Assembly: GCA_026120185.1 (NCBI GenBank)
Contig: JANUWF010001101.1
Location: forward strand, 4,836,001 to 4,900,000
Direction: 5' to 3'
Source of the DNA: Voacanga thouarsii
Taxonomy: Eukaryota; Streptophyta; Magnoliopsida; Gentianales; Apocynaceae
DNA: 64,000 nt
In this document: positions 24,814 through 37,235 of the stretch, one piece after another
How the letters are laid out: each line of letters opens with the position of its first letter
How positions within the stretch are numbered: position 1 is the first letter of the stretch
Made by a program: the position numbers and the translations under genes
The notes under the pieces: model-generated
Databases searched by the model: none
What the model saw: only the letters and a program-made list of their open reading frames with translations
What the model was told of the DNA's origin: nothing

Positions 24814-24912
24814 TTAAAGCATATCCAGATACTTCCGCCTTAACCATTCTTCCGTTTCCCACGTCGCATCCTGCGCGCCATGATGATCCCAAAGTATCTC
24901 TACCATAGGTAT
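24814..24912 (-). pseudogene. Chromodomain, C-terminal end of chromovirus pol
   Basis: The minus strand encodes VEILWDHHG, ATWETEEW and KYLDML followed by a stop. This is the signature of the chromodomain at the end of chromoviral integrase (pattern LW...EATWE.E..M...YP.LF), thought to steer integration to heterochromatin by reading histone marks. Only about 30 residues remain; everything upstream is missing because sequence homologous to the family B LTR begins at about 24916. This fragment gives the orientation and the identity of all TGTAACACCCC LTRs in the window. Confidence 0.75.
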
Positions 24913-24915
24913 CTA

Positions 24916-25553
24916 CTTATTTCGAATAGGTCATATATAATAGAGGATTATATACTCAAGATATTATTTGTTAACATAGTGGGGGTTAATTGCGAGAAAG
25001 AAAAGTTGTTATGGCCAAATTATAATTAGTTATAATTTATGGGCCAAATTATAATTGTGAGAACTTGATGTTTCCAATTACAATTAGGGAATTCTAATTG
25101 TTTTAGAATTCTCAGTTTTCAGTGATTTTAGTAACATATAAGGGATATGCACGAAACCCTAAGGGTAAGGGTGATTCACGAAACCTTCTCTTCTCTTTCT
25201 CCCTCTTTTGCTGAAAAACAAAAAGAACCCTAGCCGCCACTTTGGTTTATGCTAGCACATAAATATCTTGGTGCTTGAGAGTGATCATTCGTGTGAATTT
25301 CTGTTAGAGATAATCACACACTGTGATTATAGTGGTTGGGCGTTCAACTCATGTGGTGTTTGATTAAGAGGATTGCTGGATCACGCTTCGACTTGAAGAA
25401 AGAAAATTTTCAGTTTTTAGACGCTCAAAGAAAAGTAAAGTTGTTACCTTTGTCCTCTATATGTCTTGTTTTTCACACGTATGCGGTCTTGGGTTGGTAT
25501 CTCGTTCTTATTTTTTCGTTGCGCCATATATGATATGCGTAAGATACCCAACA
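24916..25553 (+). repeat. Copia B2 5' LTR, 3' part
   Basis: Homologous to 35456-36094 and ends GATACCCAACA before the primer-binding site. The start is truncated. Confidence 0.8.
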
Positions 25554-25566
25554 TTGGTATCAGAGA
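25554..25566 (+). other. Primer-binding site of copia B2
   Basis: TTGGTATCAGAG matches the 3' end of initiator Met-tRNA. Confidence 0.8.
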
Positions 25567-25979
25567 TTTGCTATGTGTGGTTTGCAGACATTATTTCTTG
25601 CGTGAAAGCTGTTTCATGTAATCGTGTATGTCTTTGTTCACTGTGAAAATTGTTTTCACTCGAGTCGAAATTTCTTTGAGCATTATGGGTTGGGTCCATA
25701 GCACAATATGCTTGTATAATAGTTACAACATATTTCGAAAAATGTTTTCTTTATGTGCTACAGTTTTTCCTTTTTCAGAAAAACGTTTTCTTGAACATGG
25801 TTGTTACCTTATGTTTTATCCTAATTTTCTATTTTGTTTTTGTTTAAACTAACAAATTGGTTGTTGTTTTAAGCTTGAAAATAGAAAATACTGTTGATAA
25901 TTGTTCTCACTAAAAATTTGTAGAAGGAGAAGGCTCTAGAAACTATTTCTGAAAAACTTTTAAAAATCGCCGCCTCTTC

Positions 25980-26033
25980 CTGACTGCAGCCGGTGCTGAC
26001 TCTAGTTTTCAAACCGGCGCCGATTCCGTGCTG
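25980..26033. repeat. 54-bp palindromic leader unit, B2 first copy
   Basis: It starts CTGACTGCAGCCGGTGC and ends GCGCCGATTCCGTGCTG, and aligns with the unit at 26068. Confidence 0.55.
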
Positions 26034-26067
26034 TTTTGTAATGTCCAGAAATCGTTTTTGGAAAAAT

Positions 26068-26121
26068 CAGACTGTAGCCAGCGCCGGCTCTGGCTTCCAA
26101 ACTGGCGTCGGTTCTACTCTA
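26068..26121. repeat. 54-bp palindromic leader unit, B2 second copy
   Basis: It starts CAGACTGTAGCCAGCGCCGG and ends GGCGTCGGTTCTACTCTA; 34 bp separate it from the first copy. Confidence 0.55.
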
Positions 26122-27435
26122 TTTCAACGTTCCAAAAAAAAAAAAAAGGAGGATTTTGAAAGGGAAAAATCTCATATGATGATAGGCGGTAAAATAAAAT
26201 TTTCTTTCAAGGGGCGCTACCCCCTTGACTCTCGCCGTTATCGTTGCCAAAGACAGGATCCAAAAGCATTTTCTCAAAATTAGTTTTGAGACAAACAATT
26301 TTATTTTTCAAAATAGTGATTTTGAAAATTTAAAATTAATGTATTTTTCTAAAATATTGATTTTAGAATTTATTTTATTTTTTCAAAATAGTGATTTTGG
26401 AATAATAAAAATTATATGTTTATTTTGTTTAAGCATAATTAATGGCATGGTGGATGGTTATGGACTAAAACCAATTATATCTATTCATGTATTTTATAGT
26501 TTTGATTTTTTATGAAATAGGGCCGCGTGTCCTACCTTCTCTAGAATTCTTGTGTAATTCTCCTCTTATCTAATTCCCCTCAAATGTAACTCGAGATTTT
26601 CTTTCTTTAGGAAATTATATAATTAGTTTACATAGGTTAAATATGAGTAGAATTATTTTATTTTGGAGATGGCAACCAAAACAAGTCGAGAAGGTAAGAC
26701 TTTCTACTTAAATCATGCATGAATACATAAGGTTAACTATATTAATTTCTTTTATGGCTCAAAGAAATTAATTTAGGGTAAAGTCCATAACCATACCACG
26801 TAATCGCTTTATTATCATGATTATCAATTATGTGATTTATTGATTTTTATGAATGTCATTTATTGAAATCACTAAAAGGAACAAATCTCTCAATTAATAT
26901 TAAACCTAATTCTTTCCGTTAATATAGTAAGAACGAGAGTCCTTTTTCGAGACCAGATTGTTGGGCAAACCCAAGCTTACTCGACATCGGGCATGTTCCA
27001 GCTATAGAATTAAATTCCTTTGGAATTAAATTCTTGATTAATGGGTAGGGTTTAACTAAATTCTTTATCCTAGTTAGGCAAACTCAAGTATAAGGAAATT
27101 TACAGGAAAAGTTAGGGTAGCCCAAAAGGCTTTAAGATTAAAAACTATTAATCACCCAATGATCCGGTAGTTACATACGATGTAATTGGTATTGGATACC
27201 TACCAATGAACTTAAGGGTGGCTTGTTGGGCAAGCCCAAGGTTATTCTTGAGGAATTTGGATACCAGTCCACTAGGAAAGCTTCCAACGGGTTTTCTCGA
27301 ATCAGTAGTAGGGGCTATTGATTTGAGTAAAATAGTGGAGTACAAATACGTTTAATTAAAGTCCTAATTATTTGCATTTCATGTGCATATACAGTAGCTA
27401 ATCCTCTCTATCTTTACATCTAGGACACTTGCATC

Positions 27436-27962
27436 ATGTCAACAAACCTAAACCTACGTAGCATCTTGGAAACCAACAAGTTAAACGAATCAAACTATCT
27501 CGACTAGTATAGAAATTTGATCGTTCTCAAATCGAAAAAGTTGCTCTACGTGCTAAATGCTCCTATTCCGCCACCACCAGCTCAAGATGCTCATGCTGAT
27601 GAGTATGCTGTCCACAAAAGGCACAAGAAGGATAGTGATACAGTATCATGTATTATGCTAGCATCCATGACTCTCGAGTTACAAAAACAGCACGAGCATA
27701 TGTATGCTCAATCAATTATACTACATCTTCGAGAGCTGTTTGATGCCCAAGCCAAAACTGAGAGATACGAGATCTCAAAGCAACTATTCTATTGTAAAAT
27801 GGCAAAGGGTTCTTTTGTGGCCATTCATGGGTTGAAGATCCTGGCTTGATAGAGAAGCTTGGATCATTCGGGTTCATGATGGACCATAACTTAAGTATTA
27901 ACTTAATTCTGCAATCTTTGTCTAATAGTTTTTCACAATTTGTAATTAACTATCAGATGAAC
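27436..27962 (+). pseudogene. Copia B2 gag, first part
   Basis: ATG at 27436 begins MSTNLNLRSILETNKL, as in B1. There is a stop where B1 has Trp (near 27508), an open stretch 27517-27849, then a stop and frame change near 27848. The reading resumes until a chromovirus LTR interrupts it at 27963. The last five bases before the LTR, TGAAC, are repeated after it. Confidence 0.85.
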
Positions 27963-30900
27963 TGTAACACCCCACGACTACGTACCCTAAAAAGTCTGGG
28001 ATGTCGCCCCGTCTCGTAGGACAAGGGGTCTTTAGAACGAGGTATAAAATATAAAGGCAATCTCCAAAGGAATCAACTTAGATAAATAAAGAAATACTCT
28101 TATTACATCAAGCTCAACTTGGAACAAAACGAAATGAAACAAATATTGTTCAGAAGTATAAACGACAAAAGTCTTCTAGAACAGCATAGGGAAAAAATAG
28201 CCAAAGCCTCTACTATCGAGCCCCGCTGCCTCAACACAATCTATCTCCTGAAAACATGATATAAAACAGTGTGAAAATAAATCTCAGTAAGTCCTGTGTG
28301 TGCACATGGTGTTTTGAATAGTACGTGTATGCAAAGTGCAAAACATTTGAAGAAATAATTTGGTAAGTCATAAACAATCTCTTTTCGCAAGGAGTGGGTT
28401 TTTTCTCATTGTCACACTTTGTACAAAATAAATCCTCCACTCGAATAAACAGTCATGTCACCACACGTTGGGCTCCATGAGAACAAAATGGCCAAGGTAC
28501 CACACTTTGTGCACCTTGTCCGGGCCAGATTACCACACATTGGGCGTTCTGGTCAAGGTGAGTGTACAGCTCACCGGGTGAGATACTCTTCCATCTCTAC
28601 ACCCAACAAAACCATCCGAGTGTCCATGCCGAGAATATAAATAATACCATACCAAGTATAAATGCTAGCTTGGACTGGCCTGACCAACCAACACTGTCGC
28701 CTTTTCAAGCAGAGTGCATCTTCTGGAGGTGGCCTCCTGCCAGAAGACTTACGCTAGCCCTCCAAGACTAGTATTGTTAGCCTACCCTTATTGAGTACTC
28801 AACGAACATATCCGTCAATTCCTGATTCACAATATTTCCAAACCTTAGTTTTGTAAAACGTGGTTTTTCTCTAAAAGCGTTTTCTAAAAATTTAGGAAAG
28901 AATAGTTTTCTTGATAAAATCATTAGTTTGACAAAACCGTTTAAAGAATAAATATCCACGTTTACATCCCAAGCAAACATAGTTCAACAATAGCTTTACA
29001 AATCTTCACAACATAGACTTGCCATCACAACATTTAACAAAAGAGTTTATACAAGGACTTACCATCACAACATTTAACAAAAGAGTTTATGCAAGGACTT
29101 ACTTGATATGCCTCAGATAAACGTGATAAATTCATAGCTTGCTTTCCTCAATTATCCTCCTGATATAAACCATATAATATCATGATCAGGATCTCAATTA
29201 ATTCAAACACGCTCTAATCTCATTTATTTTCACAACAATTCGCAATCCCCTATTTAATTCCAAGTAAACTATCCAATCCCCAAAGATCATACACCATGAC
29301 CACATGTTTATCCCACTAATAAACATCATTAAACTTTACTTTCGGTATCAAGGGCAGGTATTCCCTTACCTTGCAACAACCAGGTGATGAGGTCTCGATA
29401 CTCCTATGGTGGTCGTCCCGAGTTCGCTTGAGAAGAAAAGAAAATCTACCTCCTTTGCTCTTCTTGACCGAAAATTAAAGAAGAAGATGGAATCAGCCTC
29501 TATTGGGCGTGATTTAAGGGAATAAGAAGGAGAAAAGAATCATTAGAGAAAACGGCATCAAGAGGTTGAAAGGATTTGTGCTTGCCTTAAAGTGTGTTCG
29601 ATTTTCGCTTACAATAGCCCTTGCGTTTTCGAAAATTTGGAGAGAGAATTTGCTGAAATTTTCGTGTAGAATGGAGAGGATAGACGGCTGCTACGATTTA
29701 GAGTTGGAGAAGATTGGTTTAGGGTTAGATGGTGATGTTTAGAAAGACTCCTAATGGCTTTAGGTTTCTTGGACAGCAAGGGCGAAAATTTCAACTTGTG
29801 ATGTCTCTCCTTGCTGCCGATTTTAGGTGAGTTTAAGGGGGAGAAAATGATCTGCAATTTGCTCCCTTGAGCTGGCCGAAATATGGGTCAAAAGAAGGGC
29901 TGATTGTGTTCAGAATTTTGGGCCAAACAAGGAAGAGTTTGTGTGAGTTTTGGTGACTGAAAATCCTGTGCAAGCTGTGCGAAAATTCTGTGCAAGAGTG
30001 ACGAGTTTTGGACTGTTTTGGCTGCTGTAGTTCTGCCGAAATTTCCAGAGAAAAATTGAGGGTTTTGGGTGCTGAAAATAGCTTGATCAGCTGGGGTTTT
30101 TCGGTGGGTTGTGTGTACAGAATTTCAGTTGGAATAAGTGTACAAGGCTGGCCGAAATTCCCTGCACAAAGTTGCCGAAAATCCTGTGCACAAGCTGGAC
30201 GAATTTTAGTGATTTTGTGTGAATAAAATTCTGGTTTTGTGCAGCTAAGGTAACCTGAATTGATGAGGAGTATTTAGGTGTTTTGAGCTAGGGTTTGAAG
30301 GATTTGATTGTACCTAAAGAGTGCTGGAATTTCAGACAGCTTGTGTTGACACAAAGTTGCCGAAATTCTGCTAGGATAAGGAAGAAAATCCTAGTTGAAT
30401 TAGGGTTGAAATAAAAGTCTGATTTGCTAAGGGATTTAGGATAAGTTTTTCTAGCTTTGGAAGAGTTTGAGTTGAGCTAAAGCTCCTCCAAGAAGTGGCG
30501 GCACAATCTGGAAAATTTTTCCAGATTTTTAGCTAACATTCTAGGGTTAAAATCAACAAGGTTTCCTACTAGAAAAAGGACTCTTTAATTCCAACTATCC
30601 ATGGTAGCATCCATTAAGCTAAAATTAAGTTGGAATTTTATTTACTAGCTAGGGTTTTTTTTTTTCTTTTTCGAAAATCCTAAGGAATAAAAGTTGAAAA
30701 TTAAATGTGAACTTTATTCACATCAAGGTCCTTGAATTTAGGAAGTAAATATAGAGACTTATTTCCTTGGAATAATGACACTAAAATTTCTCTAGGTTTC
30801 TTAGATCTTTTTCGGCCAAGACATGGAAACTCTAAGGAAAATAATTTTCAAGAAGAGGAACTAACTTCACAAAAAGTAGGATTTGAACTCGGGTCACCAA

Positions 30901-31185
30901 AGGAAATCACCAACCTCCCGCTATTCCAAAACAACTCCAATACTAATTTTTTCTACAATCAGTTCTCACCACCCCAATACTCATCCTTCTAAATATTCGA
31001 CCAAACCTCCCTTATCCAAATCTTTAACAACACAACTATTTCACATCAATTAATTCAAATGCAAGAGCAACGGAAAAATTCACATGCATCCATGCAAATA
31101 AAATAATTCTAAGCTACCACATAAAATGCTATGCAATGCATGGCTTTTTCCCATAGTCAAAGGTAGTTTTGGGCGGGGTATTACA
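27963..31185 (-). repeat. Chromovirus solo LTR (3223 bp) in B2 gag
   Basis: Plus-strand TGTAACACCCC to GGGGTATTACA, flanked by the perfect 5-bp duplication TGAAC (27958-27962 and 31186-31190). No internal sequence is attached, so it is a solo LTR left by recombination between the LTRs of an inserted element. The gag text continues on both sides. It is close to the LTR at 21449. Confidence 0.95.
30878..30940 (-). other. tRNA-like block in solo LTR
   Basis: On the minus strand GGAATAGCGGGAGG is followed by a good B-box match, GAGTTCAAATCC. It lies 245 bp from the LTR start. Confidence 0.4.
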
Positions 31186-31748
31186 TGAACAAGATTGAGT
31201 TCACCATTCCTGAGTTGATCAATCTTCTCAAAACTGCGGAGTCCTCCATGAAGAAGGTTTTCAATGCAGTTTTAATGGTAGAATCTTCTTCTTCTAAGAA
31301 GAAAGTTCAAAAGAAGAAGAAGGCTCCCATAAAGCCCAAAGGTGGTGTGAAGAAGAAGGACGCAACTACCAAGGGCCCATGCCATCATTGTGGTAAGATG
31401 GGCCATTGGAGGCGCAACTGCAAAGCTTACTTGGAGACCATTAAAGACAAGAAGCAGAAGGAGAAGCTTACAAACACTTCTACTTCTATTCTGGGTATAT
31501 TCATGATTGAGATAAATACTGCCTTTAGAAATGAGATAAGAGTATTAGATACTGGATGTGGATCTCATTTGTGCAATAACTTACAGGGACTAAAGAATAG
31601 TAGAAGGCTAAAGAAATGTGACGTGGACCTACGTACTACAAATGGGGCTGAACCTGCCTTCGGGATTAATTCTAGAACTACAAAACTGTTATTATGTACC
31701 AGTTTTAATGAAAAACATTATCTCAGTTGCATGTTTAGACTTAAATGA
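31186..31748 (+). pseudogene. Copia B2 gag, second part, with protease
   Basis: Gag continues after the solo LTR with NKIEFTIPELINLL, a lysine-rich segment and an intact zinc knuckle (CHHCGKMGHWRRNC). The protease active site is VLDTGCGSHLCN. Compared with B1, a small deletion near 31650 shifts the frame before the end of the protease. Confidence 0.85.
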
Positions 31749-32884
31749 ATTTCATTTGATATTTAAGAATAAATGTTGTTCTTTTTCATTGAATGATATT
31801 CATTATGGTTCAACAACTCTGGTTAATAGTTTATATGTTTTAGACTTGGATAATCCAATTCTCAACATAAACAATAAGAAACTCAAAATGGATAACTCTA
31901 ACACCTCTTACGTATGGCATTGTCATTTGGGCCATGTAAATGAAAATCGTGTTTCTAAATTACACAAGCTTAGTGACTTAGGGTCATTTGATTATGAATC
32001 ATATGGTATATGTGAATCTTGTTTACTAGGTAAAATGACTAAAACTCATTTTTCAGGAAAAGGAGAACGGGCCAAAGAGTTATTAGAACTCATACATTCT
32101 GATATATGTGGCCCAATGTCAATACAAGTAAGAGGAGGTTATAACTATTTCATAACCTTTATCGATGATTTCTCACAATACGGATATTTGTATTTAATGA
32201 AATACAAATCTAAGGCCTTTGAAAAGTTCAAAGACTTCAAGAATGAAATAGAGAAATAACTTGGCAGAAGTATTAAGACTTTAAGATCTAATCGAGGAGA
32301 ATAATACTTGAGGGAAGAGTTTCTGAGTTATCTTAGAGATAATGGGATATTATCTCAATGGACTCCACAACATACACTTTAACATAACGGTGTATTTGAT
32401 CGAAGGAATCGAACTTTTCTAGACATAGTACGGACCATGATGGCTTCTGCAGACCTACCAAAATCGTTTTGGGGGCATGTACTAGAAACTTCTGTTTATA
32501 TACTAAATAGAGTTCCGACAAAAACGGTTGATTCTACCCCATTTGAGATGTTCTTTGGTAAGAAACCAAAGTTATCTCACTTGTGAGTATGGGGTTGTCC
32601 TGCCTTTGTCAAAAGGCCACAGTCAGACAAACTCGATAGTAAGTCTGACAAGTGTTTGTTTGTGGGATATCCGAAAGAATCTTTCGGATATTACTTCTAT
32701 CTACTCTCTGAAAACAAATTATTTGTTTTGAAGCATGCCATCTTCTTAGAGAAGGAGCACATGCTCAAAGGGGACAGTGGGAGTAAAATTGAACTTAGTG
32801 AAGTTCAAGAAGATCAAACAAATAAAGATCAACCGTCTGATCTCACATCTATTGAGAGAATAGATGAACCTTCTACTATATAAG
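31749..32884 (+). pseudogene. Copia B2 integrase
   Basis: The shifted frame is open from about 31618 to 32259 and covers the GAG-pre domain (WHCHLGHVNENRV) and the first half of the integrase core. Two catalytic positions are altered: RSNRG in place of RSDRG (Asp to Asn, near 32288) and FDRRNR in place of SERRNR (Glu to Asp, near 32400). Stops occur near 32259, 32300 and 32585. The conserved KCLFVGYPKES is still visible near 32655. Confidence 0.85.
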
Positions 32885-34356
32885 AACCTTGCAGATCTAG
32901 TAGGATACGTGTGGCACCTGAGAGATATGGATTTCTCATTAGTGACCGCAATGACATATTGTTCATAGATGAAGATGAGCCTACTACCTACAAGGATGTT
33001 TTGAATAGTTCAGAATCTGGCAAATGGCTTGAGACCATAAAGTCATAGATGGATTCCATGTACGACAACCAACTATGGACTTTGGTTGATCCACCCAAAG
33101 GAATTAAACCTATTGGGTGCAAATGGATTTTCAAGAAGAAAACGGACATGGATGGTAACATAGTTACCTATAAAGCACGACTAGTAATGAAGGGTTATCG
33201 TCAACAACATAGTATTAACTACGATGAAACCTTCTCGCCAGTAGCCATGTTAAAATCCATCAAGATACTCCTAGCCATTGCTGCTTATTATGATTATGAG
33301 ATTTGGCAAATGGATGTGAAAATAGCTTTTCTAAATGGAAATCTGATTGAGGAAGTGTATATGACACAACTTGAGGATTTCACTTCTAATGATAACACAA
33401 AGGTGTATAAGTTATAAAGGTCCATTTATGGACTTAAGCAAGCTTCTAGTAGTTGGAACATCTGTTTTGATGAAACAATCAAAAAGTTTGGTTTCATTCA
33501 AAACATGGATGAGCCTTGTATATACAAGAAGGTCAGTAGGAGCGCAATCATTTTCTGATTGCTTTATGTAGATGACATATTGCTAATAGGAAACGATATA
33601 CCTGTCTTACAAACAGTTAAAGCTTGGTTGTCCAAACAATTCTCCATGAAAGACCTTGGTGAAGTAACCTATATTCTTGGAATAAGGATCTATAGAGATA
33701 GATCTAAAAGGTTGCTTGGTCTTTTGCAGTCTACATACATAGACAAAGTGCTAAAGAGGTTTAGCATGAATCAATCCAAAAAGGGATTCTTACCTATGTC
33801 ACATGGTGTAAGCCTTTCAAAGTCGATATCTCTCAAGACACAAGTTGAAAGGGATCACATGAGTAAGATTCCCTATGCTTCGGCAGTTGAATCTATCATG
33901 TATGCTATGATATGTACAAGGCCCGATGTATCTTGTAAGCAAATACCAATCTGACCTTGGTGAGGGTCATTGGGCAGCTGTAAAGAACATCTTTAAGTAC
34001 TTACGAAAGACTAAGGATGTGTTCTTAATATATATGGAGAAGGTGGTTTGAAAATAATCGAGTATACTGATGCCAGTTTTCAATCTAACAAAGATGATTT
34101 CAAATCATAATCCAGCTATGTGTTTACGTTATGTGGAGGGATAATAAGTTGGAAGAGTTCCAAACAAGAGACTATTGCCGACTCTATGACAGAAGTAGAG
34201 TACATAGCTGCTTCTGAAGCAGCTAAGGAAATAAAGATAGAGAGAGTTCCCACAGATGAGAACATAGCTGACTCACTTACAAAAGTATCATCCCAAAAGA
34301 AACATGATAGGCATGTTAAGTCATTCGAAATTAGATACATGAATGATTGGCTCTAG
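32885..34356 (+). pseudogene. Copia B2 reverse transcriptase-RNase H
   Basis: The RT covers 33040-33950 with CKWIFKKK, MDVKIAFLN, YGLKQAS and an intact YVDD (near 33570). Stops lie near 33047, 33415 and 33557, and a frame change near 33940. RNase H runs to 34356 and ends RYMNDWL. Between AAKE and IKIERVP (near 34230) it lacks the same 60-residue segment as B1, including the CDN Asp. Confidence 0.9.
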
Positions 34357-34358
34357 TA

Positions 34359-34370
34359 CAAGTGAGAGTT
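34359..34370 (+). other. Polypurine tract of copia B2
   Basis: CAAGTGAGAGTT, one change from the B1 tract. Confidence 0.65.
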
Positions 34371-36094
34371 TATTAGTGTTATGTCATAGAGGCAATCACT
34401 TGTATATTGTATATGACATGTTTTATTTTAATAAAAGATATTATTTATCTTACAATTTCTTTTGTTTACTTTTATGTAATATAACTGTTAGATAAAGTCT
34501 CTAGTACAACACTATGTTAAGGAAATCATGATAGAGATCATGATATGAGATTCCTACTACACTTCATAATGTTAGTACTTAAATAGTCCCTAGTCGTAGT
34601 ATTAATAAGACAGGACATCATTAATGCGTTAAGACTAGCATGTATTAGACTTCCTGATTTGATCAAGCGATGGTTTTCACATCCGTGAATATTGAGATAC
34701 TCAAAGTTAACACATGAATGCTTGTTAATGGGACAAGTACATTGGATGACCTAGCTATGAGATAATCACATGGATAACTATTTAGTGCCAGTGATATAAT
34801 CTCAATATAGCAAACGTGCAAGTATCCTTAGACTTGAGATCTCTAAGGTACTTTGTTTGTTGAGCATTGTGCTTTGATTCCAATATCTAGAGCCAGATCA
34901 AGGGCCACCTATGGGATGGATATTGGGTACATTGTGAGGTAAATGAAAGTAATTGAGAGGGTTAATAAAGGATTCATCACTCCTAATAGTATGGGCGAAT
35001 ATCTCATAGCCACTTGTAGGAATTACTACTTGAGAAGTCCTTGGCCAAGGCGACTGTGTATTGCAAACAGTTCCAATTGATACACATCTAGAGTAGTGGG
35101 TTCCTGGTACAAGTACTATTATATTCAGGCCAGAATTAATATATATTCTGAAGGAAGTTAGCACTAATTTTGTACTTTAAACTGAATGAGATATTGTATG
35201 GTGAAAGGAGTTAATTGCACTGTAGTTTGTTATTAAAGAGTTCATGTCAAGCCACTTGACTTTCTGAACTCTTGGGTGGTTATGATGTGTTGCTAGATAC
35301 CGCTCATGATCTGGGAATATAAATTTATTAATTGATGAATTAATAAACCAATTCTGATTCAAATAATATGATTAATTCTAATTAATTATGAATTATTAAT
35401 CTCAAAAAAGTTTAGATTAATTCATGTTCGCTACCAATTTATTGGAAAACCTAATAGGTCACACACAATAGAGGATTATATACTCAAGATGTTATTTGAT
35501 AACAGAGTGGGGTTAATTGCGAGAAAGAAAAGTTTTTATGGCTAAATTATAATTAGTTATAATTTATGGACAAAATTATAATTGTGAGAACTTGATGTTT
35601 CCAATTACAATTAGGGAATTCTAATTGTTTTAGAATTATCGATTTTTAGTGATTTTAGTGACATATAAGGGATATGCACGAAACCCTAAGGGTAGGGGTG
35701 ATTCACGAAACAACATCTTCCAACCTTCTCTTCTCTCTCTCTCGTTTTTGCTAAAAAACAAAAAGAACCATAGCCGCCACTTTAATTTCTGCTAGCACAT
35801 AAATATCTTGGTTCTTGAGAGCGATCCTCTGTGTGGATTTCTGTTAGAGATAATCACACACTGTGATTATAGTGGTTATGAATTCAACTCTCGTGGTATT
35901 TGATCAAGAGAATTGCTGGATCACGCCTCGACTTGAAGAAAGAAAATTTTCAGTTTTCAGGCGCTCAAAAAAAGGTAAAGTTGTTACCTTTATCCCATAT
36001 ATGTCTTGTTTTCTACACGTATGCGGATCCTGGGTTAATATCTCGTTCTTATTTTTCCGCTGTGCCATATATGATATGCGTGAGATATCCAACA
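34371..36094 (+). repeat. Copia B2 3' LTR (1724 bp)
   Basis: It starts TATTAGTG (TGTTAGTG in B1) and ends GATATCCAACA. It is complete and similar over its whole length to 7348-9065. Confidence 0.85.
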
Positions 36095-37140
36095 GGCAAT
36101 CATGCAAGTTAGGCATGTTGATCATGCATAAGAAACTCAACATAATTGCTAAGGAAAGAAAACAATCAAGAGATCCATTATCTTAGCTATTCAATTTTTC
36201 CGTCTCATTTATGTTGGCCAAACATAAGAGAAATTAACACAATTGATGAAGTGAAATCTGGAATTGTATAAATACTCCAAAGACAATCTTAGAACATAAA
36301 AGATAGAATTTTTATTCGACAATCCCAAAACACCAAAATCAATACTTAAAATGTAATCTAAAAACAAGATAGAATCTCAATTATCTTGAACATAAAAACA
36401 TAAAAACATAATATAATTAGAAATAAGAAAGAAACAAGAAAAGGTTTTAATGATAAAACTTGATAAGCTTCTAACCTTAATATCTTCTTGCCTTCGGACT
36501 CTTTCCCCTCTTGAAAGCCTTCCTTTGCTCAAAAGAAAGAAAGATTGATGTATTTTCTTGTTATAATTTGAAGTATATGCTGAATTTGGATGTTTTTTTC
36601 CTTTTTATAAAGTCTCCAAACCATTCTTGAATGAATTAGAGAAGTTTGTACTTCCTTTGGACTTTCTTAGGACTTTTTAAACCTTTCAGGAACTTTGCAT
36701 GGCATGTACACATGGCTGTGCACCTATCCCGTGCATTTTGTAGAGCTTAAAATCGATCACTAGCATGGTTTGATGCACAACCGTACTATAAGTCGTGCAT
36801 AACTTCTAGGAGTAGTCAATTTTACTTTGTTTTGCACACCTTGTTGCATTCCCATGCATCAAAACGTGCATATTTGCACACTCATGCATCCGTGCATTAA
36901 GCCATACATATTCTGCATATTCCAACTCTATCCCAAATCATTTGGTTAGCATCTTCACTCAAAATTATCATTTTAATCCTTGTTTAACTCATTTTTCACC
37001 AAGACAACTTGTAAATACATAAAACACAAAATGAGTAGAAACTATCCAATATCACACAAATGATTATGCAAAAGCCAAATAAAAGGGCTCCCAAAATATG
37101 ACATTTTCATGCCTAATACACAATAGTTTGATATATATCA
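36095..37140 (-). repeat. Gypsy-type LTR fragment
   Basis: The first 830 bases match 19200-20010 of the LTR at 18453. The right end, ATATATATCA, would be the LTR start read on the minus strand. The left end is cut by element B2. Noncoding. Confidence 0.5.
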
Positions 37141-37235
37141 AATTGGTCTTCTCCTGACGACAGTCACAAGGTGAAAATTGTGTCTCTAGAATTCTCTACG
37201 TGCGCTCTCACTATAGATACTTCCAAGCTTTCCTA

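Larger units (their letters stand above)
25567..27435 (+). other. Copia B2 leader
   Basis: A 1.9 kb untranslated region between primer site and gag, with no recognisable sense protein. It contains two GC-rich palindromic units (25980-26121) and, on the minus strand at 27148-27345, a 65-codon ORF matching the antisense ORF of B1. Confidence 0.75.
24916..36094 (+). mobile_element. Copia element B2, interrupted
   Basis: Second copy of family B, on the plus strand: truncated 5' LTR, primer-binding site, long leader, gag-pol, polypurine tract and full 3' LTR. A 3.2 kb chromovirus solo LTR sits inside gag. Stops, frameshifts and changes of catalytic residues show that it is dead. The left LTR lacks about its first 1.1 kb and abuts the chromodomain fragment, so no target-site duplication can be seen. 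Confidence 0.85.
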
